From the NCBI GenBank assembly GCA_023435325.1, contig JAEYRT010000112.1, forward strand, positions 1 to 5,970: 5,970 bases of DNA, read 5' to 3'. This DNA is from Pseudomonadota bacterium. GTDB taxonomy: Bacteria; Pseudomonadota; Gammaproteobacteria; Burkholderiales; Burkholderiaceae_C. The notes beneath the pieces were generated by a model. The model saw only the letters and a program-made list of their open reading frames with translations, was not told the origin of the DNA and searched no databases. Shown piece after piece: positions 1 through 5,970 of this stretch; the first letter of the stretch is position 1; each line of letters starts with the position of its first letter. Made by a program: the position numbers and the translations under genes.

Positions 1-201
1 GGCACCAGTGTCTCGCGCATGCTGGGTGACTTCATGGCTGAAATGCAGCGCCGCGAGGACACTTATGAGCGTGCCTATCTCGCGTGGCGCACGGATGAGC
101 GCTCCTGGAAAGCCCAGTTTGCTGCACAGAGTGTTGTGCGCAGCGCCAGCGGGAAACGCGCTGCAGTGCAACCTGCCGCCCCCAACGGAGGCGGCGCATG
201 A
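1..201 (+). CDS. Probable ribbon-helix-helix antitoxin, C-terminal part (partial at 5' end)
   Basis: An open frame runs in from the left edge and ends at TGA 199-201; 66 residues are visible and the true start lies outside the window. The first visible residues, GTSVSRMLGDFMAEM, resemble the second helix of CopG/Arc-type ribbon-helix-helix DNA-binding proteins, where a G-T/V-S-V-S turn leads into a helix. A charged helical stretch follows (RREDTYERAYLAWR), then a low-complexity tail rich in Ala, Gly and Pro. The stop codon overlaps the start of the PIN toxin gene by 4 nt (ATGA), the usual antitoxin-then-toxin order. By family knowledge such a protein would bind and neutralise the toxin and repress its own promoter, which would lie left of the window. 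The DNA-binding strand itself cannot be seen, so the assignment leans on gene order. It could instead be an unrelated small regulator. Confidence 0.6.
   Translation, partial: GTSVSRMLGDFMAEMQRREDTYERAYLAWRTDERSWKAQFAAQSVVRSASGKRAAVQPAAPNGGGA
187..191 (+). promoter_or_regulatory. Ribosome binding site of the PIN toxin gene
   Basis: GGAGG lies 6 nt before the ATG at 198, inside the end of the antitoxin frame. It is a strong Shine-Dalgarno match and supports the ATG at 198 as the toxin start. Together with the ATGA overlap it suggests coupled translation of the two genes. Confidence 0.75.
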
Positions 202-641
202 GCCCCGTGTTCGTTGATACCTCGGTGCTGATCGCTGCGGAAGACACAGGCAATGACGCGCTGTACGCAGCAACATTGGCGTGGCTGGATGTGCTGTGGC
301 ACAGCCGCACCGGCCGCACTGGCAATCAAGCGCTGGTGGAGTTTTACGAACAAGTCACCACGGCGCAGATGCCGCTGCCGCAAGGCGATGCGCGGGCCGC
401 CATCCGCCGCTATCAGACCTGGAACCCCTGGAAAACCGATGCGGCCACGCTGGAAACCGCATGGGCCGTGCAAGCACGCCATGCCTTGCCTTTTGCCGAT
501 TGCCTGGCCGTGGCTTGTGCCCAGCACAGCGGTTGCGAGCAAATGCTGACGCTGCACCTGCCGCATGGTGTGCAATACGGCGGTGTGACCATGGTGCATC
601 CCCAGCAGCTGTCACCGCAAACCGCTTCTGAAGCTGCTTGA
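198..641 (+). CDS. PIN-domain toxin, VapC-like (COG5573-type)
   Basis: This 147-residue protein is a probable ribonuclease toxin of a VapBC-type module. The N-terminus VFVDTSVLIAAED carries the first PIN acid at D7 with the adjacent T8-S9. NQALVEFY carries the second acid at E48, and PFADCLAVACA carries the third at D101. The length and the spacing of these motifs fit the PIN family closely. The C-terminal element that in this subfamily usually reads like L-L-S-E-D-L-Q-H-G is here M-L-T-L-H-L-P-H-G (residues 116-124), so the expected fourth acid is replaced by H120 and the neighbouring Glu by L119. The known family role is Mg-dependent cleavage of RNA, often tRNA or rRNA, in the cytoplasm, blocked by the partner antitoxin. 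Whether this copy is fully active is uncertain. The gene is 51 nt upstream of hisC with no visible terminator between. The PIN fold is well supported; the toxin role is inferred from context. Confidence 0.87.
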   Translation: MSPVFVDTSVLIAAEDTGNDALYAATLAWLDVLWHSRTGRTGNQALVEFYEQVTTAQMPLPQGDARAAIRRYQTWNPWKTDAATLETAWAVQARHALPFADCLAVACAQHSGCEQMLTLHLPHGVQYGGVTMVHPQQLSPQTASEAA

Positions 642-676
642 AACCTTGCCCATGCGACAGATTGTGTGAAGAAAGT

Positions 677-682
677 GGAAAG
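677..682 (+). promoter_or_regulatory. Possible ribosome binding site of hisC
   Basis: GGAAAG lies 10 nt before the ATG at 693. It is a moderate match at a slightly long distance. The upstream in-frame GTG codons at 666, 675 and 684 have nothing better in front of them, so this site favours the ATG at 693 as the start of hisC. Confidence 0.4.
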
Positions 683-692
683 TGTGAACCCT

Positions 693-1811
693 ATGTCTGC
701 CTCCAACACCCAAGCCAAAGCCTTGGAACGCATTCGCGCTGATGTGCGCGCCATGTCGGCCTACCATGTGCAGCCCTCGCAAGGGCTGCTGAAGATGGAC
801 ACCATGGAGAACCCTTTCCGCCTGCCGCTGGACTTGCAAAAAGCCCTGGGTGAGCGACTGGGCGCACTCGAAATCAACCGCTACCCCGGTGAGCGTTTGG
901 AAGTCTTGAAGCAAATGCTCAAGGACTATGCAGGCGCCCCCGCAGGCAGCGCGGTGCTGCTGGGCAACGGCTCGGACGAAATCATCACGCTGCTGGCACT
1001 GGCCACTGCCCAGCCTAGCGCCGCAGGGCGTGCCAAGATGCTGGCGCCCATGCCCGGCTTTGTGATGTATCCGCTGTCGGCGGCATTGCAAGGTTTGGAC
1101 TTTGTGCCTGTGCAGTTGACGGAAGACTTTGACCTGGACGTGCCTGCCATGCTGGCCGCGATTGCCGAGCACCAGCCCGCCATCACCTACATTGCCTATC
1201 CCAACAACCCCACCGCGACGCTGTGGGCCGAAGACAAGGTGCAGACCATCATTGACGCAGTGGGCGAGATTGGTGGCCTGGTGGTGATGGATGAGGCCTA
1301 CCAGCCTTTTGCCAGCCGCAGCTGGATCACGCAGATGCAGGCGCAGCCTGAACGCAACGCCCATGTGCTGCTGATGCGCACGCTCTCCAAGTTTGGCCTG
1401 GCTGGTGCGCGTCTGGGCTATCTGATTGGCCCGCAAGCTATCGTCAACGAGCTGGACAAGGTGCGCCCGCCCTACAACATCAGCGTGCTGAACTGCGAAA
1501 CCGCCATCTTTGCGCTGGAGCATGCCGACCTGTACGCCGAACAGGCCGCCGCCATTCGCGCCGAGCGCCAGCCCTTGCTGGACGCCCTGCAAGCCCTGGA
1601 TGGGGTGCGCAAGGTGTGGCCGTCCGAGGCGAACATGGTGCTGGTGCGCGTGCGCGATGCGGCCCAAGCCCAGGCGGCAATGAAAGCGCGTGGCGTGCTG
1701 GTGAAGAATGTGTCGGCCATGCACCCCTTGCTGGCCAATTGCCTGCGCCTGACCGTAGGCACCCGTGAAGAAAATGCCCAAATGTTGGCAGCCTTGAAGG
1801 AATCGTTATGA
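693..1811 (+). CDS. hisC: Histidinol-phosphate aminotransferase
   Basis: This 372-residue PLP enzyme moves an amino group from glutamate to imidazole-acetol phosphate, giving histidinol phosphate. It belongs to fold type I (class I/II) aminotransferases. Visible landmarks are the substrate-side MDTMENPF near the N-terminus, LGNGSDEII in the PLP-phosphate region, YPNNPT with N172, MDEAY with D200 (pairs with the pyridine nitrogen) and Y203, the lysine segment [14 protein letters not shown] with Schiff-base K233 and phosphate-binding R240, and [11 protein letters not shown] near the C-terminus with R352 and R358. The length is normal for the family. The frame is also open from GTG 666, which would add nine residues (MKKVESVNP); I chose ATG 693 because of the better upstream site and because the homologous region begins soon after it. 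The stop overlaps the hisB start by 4 nt. No convincing promoter is seen in the 51 nt between the toxin gene and this start. Confidence 0.96.
   Translation: MSASNTQAKALERIRADVRAMSAYHVQPSQGLLKMDTMENPFRLPLDLQKALGERLGALEINRYPGERLEVLKQMLKDYAGAPAGSAVLLGNGSDEIITLLALATAQPSAAGRAKMLAPMPGFVMYPLSAALQGLDFVPVQLTEDFDLDVPAMLAAIAEHQPAITYIAYPNNPTATLWAEDKVQTIIDAVGEIGGLVVMDEAYQPFASRSWITQMQAQPERNAHVLLMRTLSKFGLAGARLGYLIGPQAIVNELDKVRPPYNISVLNCETAIFALEHADLYAEQAAAIRAERQPLLDALQALDGVRKVWPSEANMVLVRVRDAAQAQAAMKARGVLVKNVSAMHPLLANCLRLTVGTREENAQMLAALKESL
1797..1801 (+). promoter_or_regulatory. Ribosome binding site of hisB
   Basis: AAGGA ends 6 nt before the ATG at 1808, within the last codons of hisC. It fixes the hisB start, which overlaps the hisC stop as ATGA, and suggests coupled translation. 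Confidence 0.75.
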
Positions 1812-2446
1812 GCAATGCACTTGTTCCCTCCACCGCTAGCGCGAGCACTGAATCCTTGGCCCGTGTGGCAGAAGTACAGCGCAATACGGCAGAAACCCGT
1901 GTGTATGTGCGCGTCGATCTGGACGGCACAGGCAAGGCCCGGCTGGCGTCCGGCATTGGTTTTCTGGACCACATGCTGGACCAGATTGCGCGCCACGGAC
2001 TGATTGACCTGAACATCGATTGCGAAGGTGATTTGCACATTGACGGCCACCACACCGTGGAAGACATCGGCATCACCCTCGGCCAGGCGTTTGCCAAGGC
2101 CGTGGGCGACAAAAAAGGCATCCGCCGCTACGGCCATGCCTATGTGCCGCTGGACGAAGCTTTGAGCCGTGTGGTCATCGACTTCTCGGGCCGTCCCGGT
2201 CTGCACATGGACTGCAAGTTCACCGCTGGTCGCATTGGCGAACTTGATACCCAACTGGTGTATGAGTTTTTCCAGGGCTTTGTGAACCACGCAGGTGTCA
2301 CACTGCACATCGACAACCTGAAGGGCTTTAACGCCCACCACCAGTGCGAAACCATCTTCAAGGCCTTTGCCCGTGCGTTGCGCTTTGCGCTGGAGCGTGA
2401 TGAGCGCATGGCCGGGGTGATTCCCTCCACCAAGGGAAGTCTGTAA
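1808..2446 (+). CDS. hisB: Imidazoleglycerol-phosphate dehydratase
   Basis: This 212-residue enzyme removes water from imidazole glycerol phosphate to give imidazole-acetol phosphate, the HisC substrate. It is the short single-function form; there is no N-terminal histidinol phosphatase domain as in the fused enterobacterial HisB. Family signatures are clear: GFLDHML (H55), the metal-binding HHTVEDIG (H81, H82, E85), DEALSR (D116, E117), the second HHxxE motif in NAHHQCE (H177, H178, E181) and the C-terminal PSTKG. The family forms a 24-subunit Mn-dependent assembly. The first 20 or so residues, rich in Ser, Thr and Ala, precede the conserved core that starts at about [12 protein letters not shown] and look like a weakly conserved extension. 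A good Shine-Dalgarno site and the ATGA overlap with hisC fix the start. Confidence 0.97.
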   Translation: MSNALVPSTASASTESLARVAEVQRNTAETRVYVRVDLDGTGKARLASGIGFLDHMLDQIARHGLIDLNIDCEGDLHIDGHHTVEDIGITLGQAFAKAVGDKKGIRRYGHAYVPLDEALSRVVIDFSGRPGLHMDCKFTAGRIGELDTQLVYEFFQGFVNHAGVTLHIDNLKGFNAHHQCETIFKAFARALRFALERDERMAGVIPSTKGSL

Positions 2447-2458
2447 ATAAGTGAGCGG

Positions 2459-2493
2459 CTAGCGCATGTGTAGCAACACTTTTCATGTGCTAG
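2459..2493 (+). repeat. Imperfect inverted repeat in the hisB-hisH gap
   Basis: CTAGCGCATG (2459-2468) can pair with CATGTGCTAG (2484-2493), giving a 10-bp stem with one G-U pair and a 15-nt loop. A competing small hairpin, GTGT-AGCA-ACAC (2468-2479), is followed by four T residues. Neither looks like a strong intrinsic terminator. The element could shape mRNA between hisB and hisH or could be chance. No folding energy was computed. Confidence 0.35.
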
Positions 2494-2529
2494 GGCTTTC
2501 AAACCAAGCAAACACAAGCGTAAGCTGCT

Positions 2530-3198
2530 ATGAGTTCTGTGAACAATACCGTGGCCGTGGTGGACTATGAGATGGGCAATTTGCGCTCTGTCTCGCAAGC
2601 CGTGATGACAGCCGCACAAGGCACGGACGTGCGCGTCATCGTCACCCAAGACCCTGCGCAAGTGCGTGCGGCCAGCCGCATCGTGCTGCCAGGCCAGGGC
2701 GCCATGCGCGATTGCATGGCTGCGCTCAAGGCTTCGGGCCTGCAGGAAGCCGTGCTGGAAGCCGCTGCGACCAAGCCGCTGTTTGGGGTCTGCGTCGGCA
2801 TGCAAATGTTGCTGGACCACAGCGAAGAGGGTGATACGCCATCGCTGGGTTTGATTCCCGGGCGCGTCAAACGCTTTGATTTGGCTGGCCGCACACAGCC
2901 TGATGGCAGCCGCTACAAAGTGCCGCAAATGGGCTGGAACCAGGTGTTTCCCACCAGTCCCGGCGGGGTGCGCCATGCCATGTGGCAAGGCATTCCTGAT
3001 GGGGCCTACTTCTACTTTGTGCATAGCTTTTATGCGCAACCTGACAACGCCGCACATTGCGCATCAGAAACGGATTACGGCGGACGGTTTGCATCTGCCA
3101 TCGCCCGCGATAAGATTTTTGCTACGCAGTTCCACCCCGAGAAAAGCGCGGACCACGGCATTCAGCTCTACCGCAATTTCCTCCACTGGAACCCGTAA
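2530..3198 (+). CDS. hisH: Imidazole glycerol phosphate synthase, glutamine amidotransferase subunit
   Basis: This 222-residue class I glutamine amidotransferase releases ammonia from glutamine and channels it to HisF, which makes imidazole glycerol phosphate and AICAR. The N-terminus [14 protein letters not shown] is typical of HisH. The oxyanion-strand region is [11 protein letters not shown] (PGQG at 54-57), the nucleophile is C88 in [10 protein letters not shown], and H202 and E204 in TQFHPEKS complete the triad. The length is slightly above the usual 195-215 residues. The start at ATG 2530 has no clear Shine-Dalgarno sequence, but no alternative start would keep the conserved first strand. 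It lies 83 nt after hisB and 78 nt before hisA. The partner gene hisF, normally close by, is absent from the window, so the HisH-HisF complex must be assembled from a distant gene. Confidence 0.96.
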   Translation: MSSVNNTVAVVDYEMGNLRSVSQAVMTAAQGTDVRVIVTQDPAQVRAASRIVLPGQGAMRDCMAALKASGLQEAVLEAAATKPLFGVCVGMQMLLDHSEEGDTPSLGLIPGRVKRFDLAGRTQPDGSRYKVPQMGWNQVFPTSPGGVRHAMWQGIPDGAYFYFVHSFYAQPDNAAHCASETDYGGRFASAIARDKIFATQFHPEKSADHGIQLYRNFLHWNP

Positions 3199-3276
3199 GC
3201 CTCTCCCCTGTTTTCTCAACCCCTGGCCATTAGCAAACCACTTCGGCCAACCACTAGGCAAAGCCTTCAGTCCATC

Positions 3277-4047
3277 ATGCTGCTGATCCCCGCCATCGAC
3301 CTCAAAGACGGCCAATGCGTCCGCCTCAAACAAGGTGACATGGACCAATCCACAACCTTCGGCGATCCCGCCGAAATGGCACGCCGCTGGCTGGATGCCG
3401 GTGCCCGCCGCCTGCATCTGGTGGATTTGAACGGTGCCTTTGCTGGCCAGCCCAAGAATCTGGCTGCCATCAAGGCCATCTTGCGCGAAGTGGATGGTGA
3501 AATCCCCGTGCAGCTGGGCGGCGGCATCCGCGATCTGGATACGATTGAAAAGTACCTGGATGCGGGGCTGGAGTACATCATCATCGGCACTGCGGCTGTG
3601 AAGAACCCCGGCTTCCTGCAGGACGCCTGCAGTGCCTTTGCGGGCCACATCATCGTGGGCCTGGATGCCAAGGACGGCAAGGTGGCTGTGGACGGCTGGA
3701 GCAAGTTGACCGGCCAGGATGTGATCCCGACTGCCAAGCGCTTTGAAGACTGGGGCGTGGACTCCATCATCTACACCGACATTGGCCGCGACGGCATGCT
3801 CTCGGGCATCAACATCGACGCGACCGTGAAACTGGCGCAATCGGTGCGCATTCCCGTGATCGCCTCGGGTGGTCTGGCCAGCATCAAGGACATCGAAAAC
3901 CTGTGCGCGGTGCAGGACGAAGGCATTGAAGGCGTGATCTGCGGCCGTGCCATCTACACCGGTGATCTGGACTTTGCCGCAGGTCAGAAGCTGGCCGACA
4001 AGCTCTCCGGTTACGAAGACGAAGACGGCGAAGCCGCCGCAGAATGA
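3277..4047 (+). CDS. hisA: ProFAR isomerase (phosphoribosylformimino-AICAR-phosphate isomerase)
   Basis: This 256-residue (beta/alpha)8-barrel enzyme converts ProFAR to PRFAR by an Amadori rearrangement, just before the HisF/HisH step. The N-terminus [17 protein letters not shown] carries catalytic base D8, and [15 protein letters not shown] carries the second acid at D130. The two phosphate-binding half-barrel motifs are visible as QLGGGIRDL and VIASGGLAS, with YTDIGRDGM between. The half-barrel repeat is the known HisA/HisF feature; HisA is chosen over HisF from the [12 protein letters not shown] start and the GRDGM segment. The protein ends in an acidic tail ([12 protein letters not shown]), about ten residues beyond the usual end. 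No Shine-Dalgarno site is visible before ATG 3277. The stop overlaps the start of the mutarotase gene by 4 nt. Confidence 0.96.
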   Translation: MLLIPAIDLKDGQCVRLKQGDMDQSTTFGDPAEMARRWLDAGARRLHLVDLNGAFAGQPKNLAAIKAILREVDGEIPVQLGGGIRDLDTIEKYLDAGLEYIIIGTAAVKNPGFLQDACSAFAGHIIVGLDAKDGKVAVDGWSKLTGQDVIPTAKRFEDWGVDSIIYTDIGRDGMLSGINIDATVKLAQSVRIPVIASGGLASIKDIENLCAVQDEGIEGVICGRAIYTGDLDFAAGQKLADKLSGYEDEDGEAAAE

Positions 4048-4898
4048 GCCAGCCCCAAGCCGTGCGGGAAGTCTGGCGCGGCCTTGACTGCACGCGGATC
4101 ACATTGCCCCATGGCGACAACGTGCGGGTGGCCGACTTTGGTGCCCAGGTGCTGTCCTGGACAGCCCGCGGGCGCGAACGGCTGTTCCTGTCAGAGCGCG
4201 CTGTGCTCGATGGCTCGGCTGCCATTCGCGGTGGTGTGCCGGTGTGCTTTCCGCAGTTCAACCAGCGTGGGCCGGCGGCTGGTCTTCCCAAACATGGGTT
4301 TGCCCGCAATCTGCCCTGGCAAGCCGGCGCGCTGGAGTTGGCAGGAAAGGGTGCACGGTTGACACTGCGCTTGTGCAGCAGCGCGGCCAGCCACGCCAGG
4401 TGGCCTGAGGCATTTGCCCTGGCGCTGGTGCTGGATCTGCAACCCAACAGCCTGCGCATCAGCTTGCAAGTTCGCAACCAGGGCGACACGCCCTGGGCAT
4501 TCACAGGCGCATTGCACAGCTATCTGGCTGTGGATGACGTACAGCAGGCCTGTCTCACGGGGTTGCAAGGACAGCCCGAGTGGGACGCGGTGCGTGATGC
4601 GCACGGCCAGGCCTCGGCGCAGTTGCGTTTCGGTTCTGAATTTGACCGTGTCTACACAGCCAGTCTAGCGCCGCTGGTCCTGCATTACGGTTCCGAGACA
4701 CTGACCATCAGCCAAAGTCCGGAATGGGCGCAGACTGTGGTGTGGAACCCCGGCGCGCAGCTGTGTGCCACGCTGGCGGACATGGAACGCGAGGGCTGGC
4801 GCCAGATGTTGTGTGTGGAAGCTGCGCAGGTGTACACCCCCATCAGTGTGGCACCCGGGCAGACCTGGCAAGGCTGGCAGCAACTGACCGTGGGTTGA
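4044..4898 (+). CDS. D-hexose-6-phosphate mutarotase-like protein (YeaD family)
   Basis: This 284-residue protein belongs to the aldose 1-epimerase superfamily, glucose-6-phosphate 1-epimerase branch, which interconverts the alpha and beta anomers of hexose phosphates in the cytoplasm. Signatures are [12 protein letters not shown], then [12 protein letters not shown] with H84 and R88, [11 protein letters not shown] with the probable catalytic H158, the SEFDRVY segment, VVWNPG, and [16 protein letters not shown] with the probable catalytic base E259. The length matches the family (about 270-300). The start ATG overlaps the hisA stop (ATGA) and has no clear ribosome binding site, so coupled translation with hisA is likely. 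The substrate is not proven; a link to histidine synthesis is not known to me, and it may simply be a hitchhiking housekeeping gene. A 65-nt gap separates its stop from the convergent pelG stop. Confidence 0.9.
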   Translation: MSQPQAVREVWRGLDCTRITLPHGDNVRVADFGAQVLSWTARGRERLFLSERAVLDGSAAIRGGVPVCFPQFNQRGPAAGLPKHGFARNLPWQAGALELAGKGARLTLRLCSSAASHARWPEAFALALVLDLQPNSLRISLQVRNQGDTPWAFTGALHSYLAVDDVQQACLTGLQGQPEWDAVRDAHGQASAQLRFGSEFDRVYTASLAPLVLHYGSETLTISQSPEWAQTVVWNPGAQLCATLADMEREGWRQMLCVEAAQVYTPISVAPGQTWQGWQQLTVG

Positions 4899-4963
4899 CT
4901 GAGGGCAGACCGTGGCGCTGCCTTGCGGGCGACAGGAAGCCATGCAGTCGTGCCCCACGGCAT

Positions 4964-5970
4964 TCATTGCAGCATAAAGGTTCTGTATTCCAACCGTGCC
5001 AGCTCGCGATTGAGCAGGTGCAAGCCGGTGCACATGGTAAGCAGCATGGCCAAGGCAAATCCATAACCGTAGAAGGCCGCACCCAGGTACAGGGAAACGC
5101 CCGTCAGCAGTACGTTGAGCACAACCAGTTGCAAGCACAGCCAGAGCACGATGCGGCGCTGGTCCAGATAGAAAAAGACGTTGAGCACGGCCATCAGCCC
5201 CACCTGCAGTGCTGCACCGATGACTTGCACTTTCAGCAGGGGCAGATACAGGTCGGAAATGCCCAGCCATCGGAGCAGGGAAGGCCCGGCCACAAAAGTC
5301 GCCAGAACAGCCAGGGACTGAATTTTGGCGATTTCGCCCAGGCCTGTTTGAACGGCATAGACCATTTCGTCGCGCATGGATTCGATGTATTCCAGTGTTC
5401 CTCCCTCACGCACAGCGTTGAAGAACTTGCTGTGGTATTCCACGAAGTCGGTTTCAATACGCACGAGAAACACGGCCATGCCCGGGATGACGGAGAGATA
5501 GGAGAGAAACACCGGAATGTCATAGATCAGCGAGGCACGCAGCCCGCCGATGATGACCTGGGAAGTGTTCTCGTAAAACCAGAACATCAGCTTGTCCGCC
5601 CAGATCCCTAGGTTGTAGAACAGGCCTGTGAAGATCAAGGAGCCGTAAAGCCACTGTGGGCGCAGGAAGTCGAAAGCAATCAAGGTTTGGCGTGGGTTGA
5701 ACTCTTGCAGCACCAAGGTCCACATACCGGCAAACAGTAGAAAGTGGCCAATCACGAAACTGCCCAGCAGGCCTTCCAGGCCAAAGTGGCGCAGCCCTGC
5801 GGACAGCAACACGATCAGTGCATAGCAACCGCCGAACAGCGCGGCAATCGCCTTATAGCGCTGCATGCCCGAGAGCAGCACGGTCAGTACCCACACGCCG
5901 CACAGCAAGCCAAAACCCGAGATCATCAGTATGCGGTAGAGCACACCTTGACCACGCAGCACCGTAAAGC
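4964..5970 (-). CDS. pelG: Pel exopolysaccharide transporter PelG, C-terminal part (partial at 5' end)
   Basis: The frame is open from the right edge (last complete codon 5966-5968) to TGA at 4964-4966, giving 334 visible residues of a family usually about 450-460 long. PelG is an inner-membrane protein of the polysaccharide-flippase-like (MOP-like) type, thought to work with the glycosyltransferase PelF and with PelD/PelE in making and exporting the cationic Pel polysaccharide. About nine hydrophobic membrane segments are visible. The diagnostic conserved block lies at about 5444-5608: GIWADKLMFWFY, then GGLRASLIYDIP, SYLSVIPGMAVF and LVRIETDF, followed by AVREGGTLEYI. The C-terminus LARLEYRTFMLQ is also typical. 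An apparent GTG start at 5960-5962 is internal, since homology continues upstream. PelG is usually the last gene of pelABCDEFG, which fits its position at the convergent boundary; pelA-F should lie right of the window. Confidence 0.92.
   Translation of the reverse strand, partial: FTVLRGQGVLYRILMISGFGLLCGVWVLTVLLSGMQRYKAIAALFGGCYALIVLLSAGLRHFGLEGLLGSFVIGHFLLFAGMWTLVLQEFNPRQTLIAFDFLRPQWLYGSLIFTGLFYNLGIWADKLMFWFYENTSQVIIGGLRASLIYDIPVFLSYLSVIPGMAVFLVRIETDFVEYHSKFFNAVREGGTLEYIESMRDEMVYAVQTGLGEIAKIQSLAVLATFVAGPSLLRWLGISDLYLPLLKVQVIGAALQVGLMAVLNVFFYLDQRRIVLWLCLQLVVLNVLLTGVSLYLGAAFYGYGFALAMLLTMCTGLHLLNRELARLEYRTFMLQ

Noticed and set aside
638..666. Possible promoter in front of hisC with TTGAAA at 638-643
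   Set aside because: At 16-18 nt spacing the -10 position reads ATTGTG or similar, a poor match to TATAAT.
612..1781. Long open frame (389 codons) on the minus strand opposite hisC
   Set aside because: It is the complement of a well-supported GC-rich gene. Its translation is rich in His, Gln and Gly without any recognisable domain, as expected of an antisense shadow.
2466..2570. Short frame (34 codons) starting in the hisB-hisH gap, considered as a leader peptide
   Set aside because: It has only one His codon, no ribosome binding site, and runs into hisH in another frame, so it is not a histidine attenuator peptide.
2140..3057. Minus-strand open frame of 305 codons across hisB, the gap and hisH
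   Set aside because: Both overlapped genes have complete catalytic motifs on the plus strand; the minus-strand translation is low-complexity and unrecognisable.
4899..4963. Possible bidirectional terminator between the mutarotase gene and pelG
   Set aside because: A 5-bp GGCAG/CTGCC hairpin (4904-4922) and a 6-bp CCGTGG/CCACGG pair with a 39-nt loop (4910-4960) exist, but neither has a T-run on either strand; the evidence is too weak to call.
4724..5611. Open frame of 295 codons on the plus strand spanning the mutarotase end and pelG
   Set aside because: It runs antisense through the conserved PelG block and out of frame through the mutarotase; its His/Gln-rich translation has no domain signature.
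1..5970. CRISPR arrays, tRNA or rRNA genes, insertion sequences
   Set aside because: Read through the window by eye; no regularly spaced repeats, no transposase motifs and no RNA gene signatures were found. The window is almost wholly filled by recognisable protein genes.

Overview
The window looks like chromosomal DNA from a betaproteobacterium, most likely in or near the Comamonadaceae (Comamonas/Acidovorax/Delftia type). This rests on the GC-rich coding sequence, the style of the histidine proteins (for example the TLSK-GLAG-RLGY lysine region of HisC and a short single-function HisB), and the compact ATGA gene overlaps. The assignment comes from family resemblance read by eye, not from a search.

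Layout, left to right. Positions 1-641 hold the end of a probable type II toxin-antitoxin pair: the C-terminal part of a ribbon-helix-helix-like antitoxin (cut by the window edge), overlapping by 4 nt a complete PIN-domain (VapC-like) toxin. Positions 693-4047 hold four histidine biosynthesis genes in one direction: hisC, hisB, hisH and hisA. HisC and hisB overlap by 4 nt; hisB-hisH and hisH-hisA are separated by gaps of 83 and 78 nt that lack clear ribosome binding sites. Positions 4044-4898 hold a D-hexose-6-phosphate mutarotase-like (YeaD family) gene that overlaps hisA by 4 nt. Positions 4964-5970 hold, on the opposite strand and cut by the right edge, the C-terminal three quarters or so of pelG, the membrane transporter of the Pel exopolysaccharide system. 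A 65-nt convergent gap separates it from the mutarotase gene.

How the genes work together: HisB, HisC, HisA and HisH cover the middle of histidine synthesis. HisA isomerises ProFAR to PRFAR. HisH supplies ammonia to HisF, which splits PRFAR into IGP and AICAR. HisB dehydrates IGP and HisC transaminates the product. HisF, the obligate partner of HisH, is not here, nor are hisI, hisE, hisG or hisD, so the pathway must be completed elsewhere. The toxin-antitoxin pair lies directly upstream with only 51 nt and no visible terminator before hisC. The pelG end marks the tail of a separate Pel polysaccharide locus.

I see no clearly new biological system. The points most worth a second look are the PIN toxin lacking its expected fourth acidic residue, the toxin-antitoxin pair abutting hisC, and the his cluster that stops at hisA and continues into a sugar mutarotase gene instead of hisF.
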